Source of the DNA: Fuerstiella sp.
GTDB lineage: Bacteria > Planctomycetota > Planctomycetia > Planctomycetales > Planctomycetaceae
DNA length: 64,000 bases
NCBI GenBank assembly: GCA_029245955.1
Contig: JAQWOH010000002.1
Location: 23,516 to 87,515 of the forward strand
Direction: 5' to 3'
Below the pieces are notes generated by a model. The model saw only the letters and a list, made by a program, of their open reading frames with translations, had not been told where the DNA came from and searched no databases. Below, one piece after another: positions 10,403 through 19,003 of this stretch. Every line of letters starts with the position of its first letter. The stretch's first letter is position 1. Made by a program: the position numbers and the translations under genes.

Positions 10403-11728
10403 GTGTATCTGTCTGAAAACAAAACCCTTCGGATGATAACTCTGTGCGGACTTTATGTCGCACAGGGCGTCCCGTGGGGGTTCGTGACGGTAACGTTTGC
10501 CGCATGGCTGGCTCAGCCGAAGCACGATCTTACCGTGGAACAGATTGGCCCGATCATGGCCGTGGCGACGCTGCCGTGGTCCTTCAAATTCCTCTGGGGG
10601 CCACTGATGGATCGATTTACGATTCCATCAATGGGGCGTCGTCGGCCATGGATTATTTTTGCTCAGAGTATGGCGGTGCTCGTGCTGGGAAGTATGCTGC
10701 TGTTCGATGATTTACCGAGTATGGTCTGGACTTCAGCCCCTGATTCCAGCCCTGCGATGGAGATGATTTTCAAATTGGTGCCGGGGCCTCTGGCGGGCAT
10801 GATTCTGCTGGCGAATATTTTCCTTTCGATGCAGGATGTTGCTGTGGATGCCCTGGCCGTCGACCTGCTGAAGGAAAACGAACGGGGTGTGGCGAATGGT
10901 ATGATGTACGGCTGCAGCTATCTGGGCACCGCGGTGGGGGGAGCGGGGCTTGGCTGGGTTGTCAGCAAATATGGCATACAGGCAGGACTGATGTGGCAGG
11001 CAATTCTATTGGCGGGCATCATGTTGCTGCCGTTATTGTTCAGGGAGCGTCCGTCAAAGATTCACGCTGAACACGACAGTCACCCCGACAGCCCGACACC
11101 ACAGGTATCCCCGTCCGTGGTTGGAGATCTGTGGAAAGCGTTCCATTTGAAATCGACGTTACTGGGTGCCGGAATTGCTCTTGGAGCGAGGATCGGAATC
11201 GGAGTGTTGACCGCCGTATTTGTGGATTACCTGCTGAAGAACGGCTGGACGCAGCAGGAATATACTTCCGTTATGGGCGGGTACGCACTGTTTCTCGGGC
11301 TTTGCGGCTCTGTCCTTGGCGGATTCGCTGCTGACCGCATCGGAGCAAAGCCTATCATTGTGGTTGTATCGTTGCTGCTTGGAACGCTGTGGATCGGCTG
11401 CGGGGTCTATCCTCTGGTCGTAGAGTCAAAATTTCTGATGAAGTGTCTGTTAATCAGTCAGGAATTCCTGCTGGGCGTCGGGTCCGTATCGTTGTTTTCA
11501 CTGTTTATGACAATCTCCTGGCCGCGAGTTGCTGCGACTCAGTTTACCACATACATGGCGCTGATGAATCTGTCGACAACGTGTGGCAGCTATGCCGCAG
11601 GCCAGTTGAGCGTTCATTTCGCCGTCCAGCAGATTCTTGTCATCGCCGGCCTGCTGCAAATGGCAATGATGACCCCTGTATTTTTCATTGATCCCGGACA
11701 GACACGTCGCGTCCTGGGTGACGCATAG
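10403..11728 (+). CDS. MFS permease of the AmpG/PAT type
   Basis: 441 residues with about 12 hydrophobic segments. The start is taken as GTG 10403 (GAAGG about 12 bases upstream); an in-frame stop lies just before it. The N-terminal motif GLYVAQGVPWGF and the loop WSFKFLWGPLMDRFTIPSMGRRRPWI (given in part) match the AmpG/PAT group, which imports anhydromuropeptides or acyl-CoA in known members. SMQDVAVDALAVDLL follows in the next helix pair, also typical. The gene stands alone after the RND pump and ends at a repeat and strong terminator. Muropeptide recycling is a family-based guess; no ampD or nagZ is nearby. Confidence 0.82.
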   Translation: MYLSENKTLRMITLCGLYVAQGVPWGFVTVTFAAWLAQPKHDLTVEQIGPIMAVATLPWSFKFLWGPLMDRFTIPSMGRRRPWIIFAQSMAVLVLGSMLLFDDLPSMVWTSAPDSSPAMEMIFKLVPGPLAGMILLANIFLSMQDVAVDALAVDLLKENERGVANGMMYGCSYLGTAVGGAGLGWVVSKYGIQAGLMWQAILLAGIMLLPLLFRERPSKIHAEHDSHPDSPTPQVSPSVVGDLWKAFHLKSTLLGAGIALGARIGIGVLTAVFVDYLLKNGWTQQEYTSVMGGYALFLGLCGSVLGGFAADRIGAKPIIVVVSLLLGTLWIGCGVYPLVVESKFLMKCLLISQEFLLGVGSVSLFSLFMTISWPRVAATQFTTYMALMNLSTTCGSYAAGQLSVHFAVQQILVIAGLLQMAMMTPVFFIDPGQTRRVLGDA

Positions 11729-11774
11729 CATTCGTGCAGCCTTCGCGGAATCGATTGCTGACATCGCAGAAGCT

Positions 11775-11834
11775 GAGCGAATGACTTCGACTGAGCGAAT
11801 GACTTCGACTGGGCGAATGACTTCGACTGGGCGG
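11775..11834. repeat. 18-bp direct repeat, about 3.3 copies
   Basis: Three head-to-tail copies of GAGCGAATGACTTCGACT occupy 11775-11792, 11793-11810 and 11811-11828, differing only by one A/G at position 2, followed by a partial fourth. The array lies 46 bases after the MFS stop codon and before the terminator. It is not inside a convincing gene. Likely slipped-strand expansion in a 3' untranslated region. Confidence 0.9.
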
Positions 11835-11860
11835 GGATTTGTGGCGTACCTGCTGCACGA

Positions 11861-11893
11861 AAAAAGGCGAAGCAACAAATTGCTTCGCCTTTA
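11861..11893. terminator. bidirectional rho-independent terminator
   Basis: A perfect 13-bp inverted repeat, AAAGGCGAAGCAA (11863-11875) and its complement (11880-11892), flanks a CAAA loop. A-rich sequence on the left and T-rich on the right give U-tracts for both strands. It sits between the convergent MFS gene and the DUF3467 gene, so it should end both transcripts. Confidence 0.92.
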
Positions 11894-11918
11894 ATTTCTT
11901 GTTAACTGACTGTCGCCA

Positions 11919-12338
11919 TCAGGAAGCCGGTCCCTCAACGGCGGGAGTCTTGACGCGTTTTCGAACGTCTGTTTCCAGAACGCCGAACGCCTGTTCGTGC
12001 CTCTGCAGTGCCATCGACAGTGCACTCCACAATCGCTTGGCAGTGTAGTGGTTGAGGATGATTCGCTGATTTACGTTGACGTCGACTTTGCCCGTCGCGT
12101 ACGGCGTTGGGTTCAAACCAAGGTCCAGAATCAGCTCCTCCGGAGTACTGGATACACGACAGAAGTTAGCATAGCCGGCGTTGGCGGATGCGTCGTTCAC
12201 GACGACTTCCTGAGTCTGCTGACCAGCAGCTGCTTCCGCCGCTGGTGCTTCCGGTGCGCTGGGAGCGGCATCTGCGGGAGTCGCTTCTGTCTTTTCTTCT
12301 TCGCTCACTTTCTTTCTCCTAACCTTTTTCATGGCCAT
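11919..12338 (-). CDS. DUF3467-family protein
   Basis: 139 residues from the ATG at 12336-12338, chosen because AAGGAA stands eight bases upstream; the longer frame has no such site. The first 50 residues are low complexity: a basic start [10 protein letters not shown] followed by Ala/Pro/Glu-rich sequence, probably disordered. Residues about 55-130 match DUF3467 ([20 protein letters not shown] and [18 protein letters not shown]), a small beta-rich domain of unknown function that is very common in planctomycetes and in some archaea. No signal peptide, so cytoplasmic. It ends next to the bidirectional terminator at 11861. Confidence 0.8.
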   Translation of the reverse strand: MAMKKVRRKKVSEEEKTEATPADAAPSAPEAPAAEAAAGQQTQEVVVNDASANAGYANFCRVSSTPEELILDLGLNPTPYATGKVDVNVNQRIILNHYTAKRLWSALSMALQRHEQAFGVLETDVRKRVKTPAVEGPAS

Positions 12339-12847
12339 TGGCAGTATTCCTTGACACGCATTGCATCTCGTAGTGAATAGGGAGACGCTTAACACCGGAA
12401 CTTATAACAAGGAGGCATAGGCCGAGCAACGAGCTGCCGAGCAGTTTGCACCCGCACAGATCAGTTTCATTGCCCGGTCCTGCTAACTCAGACAAACGTG
12501 GCAGTCTGGATCAGTCACACAACCGCTACTAACATCGGGTAAACGTGATGTGGAAAGAACAGCCCGGCGATGAACACCTGTTTCAGCAAGCGTCGTCCTG
12601 GTAGCTTTTCACCCTCAATTAACTGAACAGACCTGCTGCGGTACTGTTCTCATAAAGTCAGAAACGCGACCCAAGTTTCGGGAAGTCGCGAAGATGAAGA
12701 CGAAAACAGCCCGAATGTGATAAGTATCACATTCGGGCTGACAGGATAAGCAGTGTGCTTGCACCACACTACTCGGGAGATCATTTGCCGGTGACCGACG
12801 ATGTTCGCCTGCGTTTTTCGGGCTATGTCCGAGGCACCGCATGCCGA
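12339..12847. other. intergenic region with one terminator, otherwise featureless
   Basis: About 500 bases between two minus-strand genes. It must hold the promoter of the DUF3467 gene, but no convincing -35/-10 pair stands out. The only clear structure is the palindrome at 12708-12739. Small open frames here show no family resemblance. Confidence 0.5.
12708..12739 (-). terminator. rho-independent terminator of the 12848-13867 gene
   Basis: A perfect 15-bp inverted repeat, AGCCCGAATGTGATA (12708-12722) and its complement (12725-12739), separated by only two bases. On the minus strand the stem is followed by GTTTTCGT, a short U-rich tail. It lies 109 bases downstream of the stop of the Cys-rich secreted protein gene. 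The extreme symmetry could also suit a protein-binding site. Confidence 0.75.
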
Positions 12848-13867
12848 TTAGAATCGGATCTCACTCAGCGATGGCAGGCCAAACCAACCACCCGACGATT
12901 TCTTTGTTCGTCGTTGTACGGCTTCGGACGGCCTGCTGACTCGCTTCCCCGGTCTGCCGGGACCCGACGAACAAGCTTGTTTCGTAACAACGGTGCTGAC
13001 CCGACGGACAGATTTTTCAGCAGCTGGATCAGCTGATTGCTCTACAGCCTGAATCACCTGACCCGTGTAGGATTCCGGTACTCTTATTGACTGAGCAGGC
13101 ACGATTGCCGGAGCAACCGTTGAATACGACAGCTCTTCCGCCGGCAGCTGCGTGTTAGCCAGTTGAGGTGCGGCACGCAGTGCGGTTGTGCTTACGTAGC
13201 CGGGGTCACAGGTCGGGCAGTTGCCGCCGTTGTTCTTTCTGACAGGTGTACCGATGACAGGACCGAAATTGCAGCCTGAGTAGCAGCTCTGCCCCCCACG
13301 ACGCGGACACATGCGAGCATGAAAATTCGATGGACGTGGTACTCGCGGGATCATACCCGGGTTGGGACGCCACGTGGGAACACGGTTGTAGCTGTAGCCC
13401 ATCTGAGTTGTATCGGTGGGGTGGTATACGACGGGAGCACCGCCCACAAAGCCCCCACCAGGATTGCCGTACCACTGGCCAGGCCAGTACGCCTGATACC
13501 AACCGCCCGTGCGGTTAACCGGAAGACGGGCCGGAGGAGCCCAGCCTGAGTCGCCGGAGGCCTTGGTTTTGCAGCACCAGACGATTTTCTGAGCAGTCGG
13601 ACAGCCTTGGCTCGCAGCCCGTCCAACGGGGCCGCAGCGACCGCACCAGTCCAGGCAGAAGTCTTCGTGCCTCGACCTCTGGTTGCAACAGTCACCGTAG
13701 CACTGACCACTATTGCAGAAATTGCCCTGACGGCAACCTTCGGCGGCACACCGGTTGTTGCAGTTGTCGGCACACTGATCGCCAACCTGCTGAATTTCAG
13801 CTGCCGGTCCGGTCGCACTCAGCAATGTGGCACCAGCCAGAAACAGATATCGAAGTTTATGTTGCAT
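12848..13867 (-). CDS. secreted Cys-rich planctomycete protein (paralogue-like 1)
   Basis: 339 residues. The ATG at 13865-13867 is preferred to one three codons earlier, because AAGGAG stands nine bases before it and would abut the earlier one. A signal peptide (KLRYLFLAGATLLSATGPAAE) is followed by a dense Cys region (residues about 25-100: CADNCNNRCAAEGC, CYGDCCNQ, CGRCG), a Gly/Trp/Tyr/Pro-rich middle (YWPGQWYGNPGGG) and a basic tail. Spacing of Cys pairs suggests several disulfides or a wall-type scaffold. No enzyme motif is seen. The next gene upstream encodes a similar type of protein, suggesting a set of extracellular structural proteins. Function unknown. Confidence 0.7.
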   Translation of the reverse strand: MQHKLRYLFLAGATLLSATGPAAEIQQVGDQCADNCNNRCAAEGCRQGNFCNSGQCYGDCCNQRSRHEDFCLDWCGRCGPVGRAASQGCPTAQKIVWCCKTKASGDSGWAPPARLPVNRTGGWYQAYWPGQWYGNPGGGFVGGAPVVYHPTDTTQMGYSYNRVPTWRPNPGMIPRVPRPSNFHARMCPRRGGQSCYSGCNFGPVIGTPVRKNNGGNCPTCDPGYVSTTALRAAPQLANTQLPAEELSYSTVAPAIVPAQSIRVPESYTGQVIQAVEQSADPAAEKSVRRVSTVVTKQACSSGPGRPGKRVSRPSEAVQRRTKKSSGGWFGLPSLSEIRF

Positions 13868-14026
13868 GAGTTCCATCTCCTTCGCCCCGCTGCCGTGGAC
13901 ACGTTGTGCAGCAGCGCGAACAGTTTATTGCGGGTGATTAAACTGCAGTTTGAATGTGGAGATCGCTTCTCAACTGCAACTGTAACGGACACAGTCGGCA
14001 GTCGTGAGGTCCGTGCGATCAGTTAA

Positions 14027-14878
14027 TTACCAGGTTTGGTGGTACAACGGTCGTACCGACGTCTGAGGTGTATAGTTTCCCATTGGCGTGATCCGACTTG
14101 ACGGAGTTCCCCAGCTGTAGTTGTACGCCTGTCGAACGGTGGGCGCCAGTGGTACCGAGAGTGGCATGCCATATCCCTGCGCACCATACGCCTGTCCGTT
14201 GTCGCGGTGGTCCGCGTAGCCGGGATTGTCGGCATAGGTCACCTGATACTTCCCGCAAGGCGGACATCCCTGGCCGCAGCAGCCGGAAGGTACCATCCAT
14301 CCAAACAGGTGGTTGGCGAGTCGCTGGTTTCTGCCATGATAGTTGACGTACTGACCACGCCACCATCGCTTCGCCCAGCATTCGGAGTTACAGGAATTCT
14401 GTGGCACGGCGCCGGCAAACAGGCACGTCACGCGGTCGCAATACCCGGTGCCGTAGCAGCCGTTGCCATCGCACATGTTACAGCCGGAGACGTTACAATC
14501 CTGCTCACATCGATCAGACGGAGCACAGCCGGGTGCCGAATTACAGCATTGACCGGATGAAAAGCCGGCAAACTGAAATGGCGATTCTGCCAGCGGGTTG
14601 CTTTGTGTCCATGCGGCGTTCTGGTAGGGACTTACACTGGTGAACTCGGCAGAAGGCGTGTTACCGGTTTGTTGCAGGAAGCCGTCGAACGCCGCGGGGC
14701 TGTCCAGCGACGCATGCGGAACTGAACCTTCGGTCGCAGCGCTCATACGTACGATTCCGGCATTACCATCTGTGGCGGAGATGGAGACGATACCCTCCTC
14801 GGCAGCGACGAATCCGGATGTAGCCAGCACACATATCGTGGCAGCAATCCATCTCGATGTGAATTTTCGTGGTCGCAT
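14027..14878 (-). CDS. secreted Cys/Tyr-rich planctomycete protein (paralogue-like 2)
   Basis: 283 residues from the ATG at 14876-14878, which has GAAAGG about ten bases upstream and starts a signal peptide (basic MRPRKFTSR, then a hydrophobic core ending at FVAAEE). The centre is Cys-rich (CCNSAPGCAPSDRCEQDC, CNMCDGNGCYG), as in the neighbouring protein at 12848, and is followed by an aromatic-rich tail with YGMPLSVPLAPTVRQAYNYS and WGTPSSRITPMGNY. Such tails occur in many planctomycete exported proteins of unknown role. About 160 bases separate it from the downstream gene. Probably a cell-surface component. Confidence 0.68.
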   Translation of the reverse strand: MRPRKFTSRWIAATICVLATSGFVAAEEGIVSISATDGNAGIVRMSAATEGSVPHASLDSPAAFDGFLQQTGNTPSAEFTSVSPYQNAAWTQSNPLAESPFQFAGFSSGQCCNSAPGCAPSDRCEQDCNVSGCNMCDGNGCYGTGYCDRVTCLFAGAVPQNSCNSECWAKRWWRGQYVNYHGRNQRLANHLFGWMVPSGCCGQGCPPCGKYQVTYADNPGYADHRDNGQAYGAQGYGMPLSVPLAPTVRQAYNYSWGTPSSRITPMGNYTPQTSVRPLYHQTW

Positions 14879-15190
14879 TCTAGAACCTTTCGCAGAGGGA
14901 AACGTGCTTCCGCACGCATTCGTTCCACTGTCTGAAAATAAGTTTCGGGGGAGCGACAGACGACGAAGTCGGCTGACACTCAATTCCCGCGTTTCAAGAG
15001 TTGTTGATCTGACGACGCGAACAGTTCGCAGTTGTCTGTATTCCGCTGTTGGAAAACCCGCAAGTTTTCATCGAACGTTAATCAGTCATACTAAGCAGAA
15101 CAAACACATCCCGATAAAGTCTCAGGTTGAGACTTGTTCACTGAATGATGCCCCTGTTGACGGTGCAGCCACCGGCAAGCTGAACAGTCA
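14879..15190. other. intergenic region, one short hairpin
   Basis: About 310 bases between two same-strand secreted-protein genes. Apart from the hairpin at 15117-15135 nothing is recognised; the promoter for the downstream gene presumably lies here. Confidence 0.4.
15117..15135 (-). terminator. possible terminator hairpin after the 15191-16000 gene
   Basis: An 8-bp perfect inverted repeat, AAGTCTCA (15117-15124) and TGAGACTT (15128-15135), with a three-base loop. On the minus strand it is followed by TATCGG, so the U-tract is poor. It lies 56 bases downstream of the gene. Confidence 0.4.
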
Positions 15191-16000
15191 TCAACGAATC
15201 ACCGGCCTCTTAAACATCGATAACGGACTGATGTGCGATTTGTATTTTACGTCTACGGTTGTGCCCTGCAGTTTCCAGTTCTCTTTGGACCAGACTCCAA
15301 AAGGTGTCACTATCCAGCCGCCGTTCACTTTGTAGTAATAGGGGCCGTACATTGCTTTGTAGCGATGCGGGTACAGCATTTCGTGTGGATGAAATGCCTG
15401 ATGGACGATTGCCGTCCCGCCAAGCTGTTGAGGAATCCCGGGCCTTGGTGCCGGATACAGGGCGGCGCTGGACGCCCCGGTCCCATGCGTTTTATCTCCC
15501 GCCTTGCTCATGCTGACGGGGCCTGCTCCAGCCGCGTAGCTGCTTGACGACGCGAATGAGTACGGCCCGGCCGAATTCTGATAGACGGGCTGCGGTGGTG
15601 AGTACTGCTGCCAGTTCGCTCCCGGGTGAACCGGAAGTACGTTGCCGCCGGAAGCAGCCGCGCTGAAATACTGCGGACCGGTCAGCGACGATCGATTGGG
15701 CACGACCGGCGCGTACTGAATCGGAAGTGGCTGCGGCAATGCCTCAGCCGGTTCCAGCTTCTGCGCCGGCGGCTGAGCACTCGTCATGCGTATTTCCGGA
15801 ACCTGCCGAGCAGCATCATCGACGACGGCATGTCGAATACCCCCGGATGTTTTCGCACTGGATCGTCGCGTGTCCGGACGTCCGATGGACGGACCTCGCA
15901 GCCAGTTCATCAGTGTGTTCTGTTTCTGACCGTCTTCGGCCAGAAGGCTCCCGACGCTCATGACTGTAATCATGAGAGTCAACAATCCCTTGCGAAGCAT
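15191..16000 (-). CDS. secreted Pro/Gln/Tyr-rich hypothetical protein
   Basis: 269 residues with a strong ribosome site (GGAGGAG, about five bases before the ATG) and a clear signal peptide (LLTLMITVMSVGSLLAED). The mature part is low complexity and rich in Ala, Ser, Pro and Gln up to about residue 200. A more conserved C-terminal block with Tyr/Trp follows: HPHEMLYPHRYKAMYGPYYY, NGGWIVTPFGVWSKENWKL. Unlike the two genes downstream it has no Cys cluster. The C-terminal YKVNGGW-W-x-L pattern looks like a small beta domain. It is the first of three exported-protein genes on this strand. Function unknown. Confidence 0.68.
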   Translation of the reverse strand: MLRKGLLTLMITVMSVGSLLAEDGQKQNTLMNWLRGPSIGRPDTRRSSAKTSGGIRHAVVDDAARQVPEIRMTSAQPPAQKLEPAEALPQPLPIQYAPVVPNRSSLTGPQYFSAAASGGNVLPVHPGANWQQYSPPQPVYQNSAGPYSFASSSSYAAGAGPVSMSKAGDKTHGTGASSAALYPAPRPGIPQQLGGTAIVHQAFHPHEMLYPHRYKAMYGPYYYKVNGGWIVTPFGVWSKENWKLQGTTVDVKYKSHISPLSMFKRPVIR

Positions 16001-16605
16001 TGCTTCTCCTCCGTGGCTGTAGAAGAATCCGTTCTTCCAGCTGTTTCACATCCCTGGTCAACATGACACGGGATTGATGAAACCGCGAATCCCCAAAAAT
16101 CAAGTCCTGACTCCTGGACGATACCCGCCTGAGTTGTCCAGGCGTTTACCGGGCAGAGTCCAACCTGTCCTCTGTCGTAGAGTTCGGCTGCTACCGGTCG
16201 CAGGGATGAATCAATCAGTGTTCTTGATACACACCATACGGTTAGTTTCTGGTGCACTATCGTTGCATGTGGAAGAACCGAAAAAGTCTTCCCAATCTTC
16301 CTGTCTTTTCAGCCATATCTGTGGCCGCTCGCGCTTTGCGATTGTCTCAGAATCTCTAAGATGCCGGACAGACGATCAGATGGCGTTCCAGGACTGGAAA
16401 TTCGACCTGAACCGAGGGGACTCAGTTCCGACGAGCATTCAGCGAAAGTATTGAAATTTCCGGGGCCGACCGCCGATGTTGATGACAAACGCCGGACAGA
16501 CGCAGTGAACGGGGCGGCGGCTCCCTGTCGGGCCGGTGCCATGATTCTGTTCGATGTGTCACGACTGGTGGGAAGAAATCCCGAACGCTGGAAAAGGATG
16601 CTCAG
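16001..16605. other. long divergent intergenic region, no gene recognised
   Basis: About 600 bases between the divergent secreted-protein gene and the topoisomerase pair. Overlapping open frames on both strands (for example one from 16361) show no family features and run into the topoisomerase start in another frame. It should hold two outward promoters, but none can be picked with confidence. Confidence 0.4.
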
Positions 16606-18993
16606 TTGGCTCGCAGAAAGTCTTCCAGAAAGAACGAACCCAATCTGTTCTCCAAGACGGATGAGCTGGAAGCGGCCGGAAACGTTCAATACGTGCCGAT
16701 CAGCGGCGAAACCCGCCGACGCTATCTGAACTACGCTCTTTCCGTCATCACGTCGCGCGCGCTGCCGGACGTACGCGATGGGTTAAAACCCGTACAGCGA
16801 CGAATTCTGTACGTCATGTACAATCGCTTAAGGCTGACAGCAGACAGCAAGACCCGCAAATGTGCCAAGATCTGTGGTGACACAACCGGGTCATTTCACC
16901 CCCACGGAGACACTGCCGTCTACGACGCGCTGGTGCGACTGGCGCAGGACTTTACTCTGCGATACCCGCTGGTGATCGGACAGGGGAACTTCGGTTCTAT
17001 CATGGGCCTGCGGGCCGCAGCCGCTCGGTACACGGAAGCGAAACTGTCAGCACTAGCAGAGCAGTTGATGAACGAACTGCGGTATCAGACGGTGGATATG
17101 CGTCCCACCTACGATGCCGCAGACCAGGAGCCGGCCGTCCTGCCGGCCCGCTACCCGGCATTGCTGGTGAACGGAACTCAGGGGATTGCGGTCGGCATGG
17201 CGACCAGCATGCCGCCGCACAATCTGAATGAAGTGACGAAAGCCTGCGTCCATCTGATTCAGAATCCTAACGCCACAGTCGCTCAGTTGATGAAGTACGT
17301 CAAAGGCCCGGACTTTCCACTGGGTGGCCGGATAGTGACAGCACGCACAGACCTGCGGAAAGCATACGAATCCGGTCGGGGCTCGATCAAGACGCGCGGT
17401 GAGTGGCGGTTCGACAGGAAAGGCAGAAAAGAACTAAAGGACCGCCTGATCATCTATACGGTGCCGTACACAGTCTCAACCGGGCCGCTGATGACGGAGA
17501 TTGGAGAACTGATTGAGGCGCGCAAGATTCCTCAACTGGCCAACGTGATCGACGAAACGAATGAAGAAAACGGTCTGCGGATCGTGCTGGAAATGAAGTC
17601 CGGCGCGGACGCAGAAGCCGTTATGGCCTACCTGTTTCGACATACTTCGCTGGAGCAGAATTTCAGTTATAACGCCACAGCACTGGTCCCCGACGAACAC
17701 GGCGCAACCGTACCTCGCGTCCTGAGCCTGAAGGAATTGCTGCAGCATTTTCTGGACTTCCGCTACGAGACCGTGCGCCGACGCCTTGAGTATCAACTGG
17801 AGCAGTTGCGCAGGCGAATTCATATTCTGGAAGGCTTCGCGATCGTCTTTAACGGACTTGATCGCGCCCTGAAGATTATTCGTGCAAGCAGTGGCAAGAA
17901 GGATGCCGCCGTAAAACTGATGAAGAAATTCCCACTGGATGAGGTCCAGACAGACGCCGTTCTGGAGCTGGCGCTGTACCGGATATCACAGCTGGAAATC
18001 GAACATATTCGTCAGGAACTGAGGGAAAAAAAGACAGAAGCCGCTCGAATTCAGAAGCTGTTGAAGTCAAGAACTCAGATGTGGAAGCTGATCCGCACCG
18101 AACTGGAAGTACTGGCGGCAGAATTCGGAGACAAGCGGCGCAGCGACTTCGGTTCTGTTGACGAGATCGTCGAGTTTGATGCATCTGCATATATCATCAA
18201 GGAAAACACCAACGTGGTTGTCACCGCGGACGGCTGGGTTAAGCGAGTCAACAGCCTTGCCAGCGTTTCCAAAACCCGGGTCCGTGAAGGTGACAGCGTG
18301 CTGAATGTCATTCCCGGCAGCACGCTTGATAACGCAGTTTTCTTCAGTTCCGACGGCGTTGCATTTACCGTCCCCATCGATCAGCTGCCCGTTTCCTCCG
18401 GATATGGCGAACCATTCGCCAAACACGCCAGAATCGGCGACGGAGCGTCCATCGTCGCCGTCCTGACAACGGACCCGCGATTCGTCGAGGCAGTCGACGA
18501 TGATTCCGAAGAGTGGGGACCGTTATTGCTGGTCGCAACTCGGCAGGGACAGGTCCTGACGATTCCCTATCACGGTTTTCGTACACCAAGTACGAAAGCC
18601 GGTCGCAAGTTCTGCCGGCTGCGCAAAGGTGATGAGGTTGTCTGTTGTCAGTTAATCGACGCAGCGGAAACCGTATTCTTCGCTTCTGCCGATGCTCGGG
18701 TGCTGCACTTTTCACTTGATGAGGTGCCCATGCTGACAAACGCTGGCAAAGGCGTTCGTGGCATCAAGCTGGAAAAAGAAGATCGGCTGCTGGGTGTGGT
18801 GCAGCTGGCTCGGCCAAGTGACTGCCTGCGGGTTGTCACAAGTAACGACAAAGAGATGGTGTTCGGTCAGCAGAAGTATCAGATCACGTCACGGGGCGGT
18901 CGCGGAGTCATGACCAGCAAACGCTCAAGCTTTGACAAAGTGATCCAGCCCGAAATCCAGTTAGTGGACTGGTCAGAAATGGAGGAGGACTGA
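16606..18993 (+). CDS. type IIA topoisomerase subunit A (GyrA/ParC-like)
   Basis: 795 residues from TTG 16606, with AAGGA seven bases upstream. The winged-helix and tower domain shows HPHGDTAVYDALVR (residues 98-111), where Thr replaces the Ser of the E. coli quinolone pocket and the Asp is kept. The catalytic Tyr is Y142 in AAARYTEAKL. The loop just before it reads GNFGSIMGLRAAAARYTE, whereas usual GyrA has an acidic DGD there. A long coiled coil (about 380-490) and a C-terminal beta-pinwheel (about 500-790) follow; no clear GyrA box is seen. It cuts DNA together with the B subunit 10 bases downstream. The missing GyrA box points to a topoisomerase IV-like decatenase, but planctomycetes carry more than one pair, so ParC versus GyrA is not settled. 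Confidence 0.9.
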   Translation: MARRKSSRKNEPNLFSKTDELEAAGNVQYVPISGETRRRYLNYALSVITSRALPDVRDGLKPVQRRILYVMYNRLRLTADSKTRKCAKICGDTTGSFHPHGDTAVYDALVRLAQDFTLRYPLVIGQGNFGSIMGLRAAAARYTEAKLSALAEQLMNELRYQTVDMRPTYDAADQEPAVLPARYPALLVNGTQGIAVGMATSMPPHNLNEVTKACVHLIQNPNATVAQLMKYVKGPDFPLGGRIVTARTDLRKAYESGRGSIKTRGEWRFDRKGRKELKDRLIIYTVPYTVSTGPLMTEIGELIEARKIPQLANVIDETNEENGLRIVLEMKSGADAEAVMAYLFRHTSLEQNFSYNATALVPDEHGATVPRVLSLKELLQHFLDFRYETVRRRLEYQLEQLRRRIHILEGFAIVFNGLDRALKIIRASSGKKDAAVKLMKKFPLDEVQTDAVLELALYRISQLEIEHIRQELREKKTEAARIQKLLKSRTQMWKLIRTELEVLAAEFGDKRRSDFGSVDEIVEFDASAYIIKENTNVVVTADGWVKRVNSLASVSKTRVREGDSVLNVIPGSTLDNAVFFSSDGVAFTVPIDQLPVSSGYGEPFAKHARIGDGASIVAVLTTDPRFVEAVDDDSEEWGPLLLVATRQGQVLTIPYHGFRTPSTKAGRKFCRLRKGDEVVCCQLIDAAETVFFASADARVLHFSLDEVPMLTNAGKGVRGIKLEKEDRLLGVVQLARPSDCLRVVTSNDKEMVFGQQKYQITSRGGRGVMTSKRSSFDKVIQPEIQLVDWSEMEED

Positions 18994-19003
18994 GGTCCGG
19001 CCG

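Noticed and set aside
14640..15335. 231-codon plus-strand frame opposite the secreted-protein genes
   Set aside because: Antisense to signal peptides and conserved tails of real minus-strand genes; no family features.
16361..16729. Open frame of 122 codons ahead of the topoisomerase A gene
   Set aside because: It overlaps the real start of the topoisomerase in another frame, has no recognisable domain, and the TTG start with AAGGA explains the gene without it.
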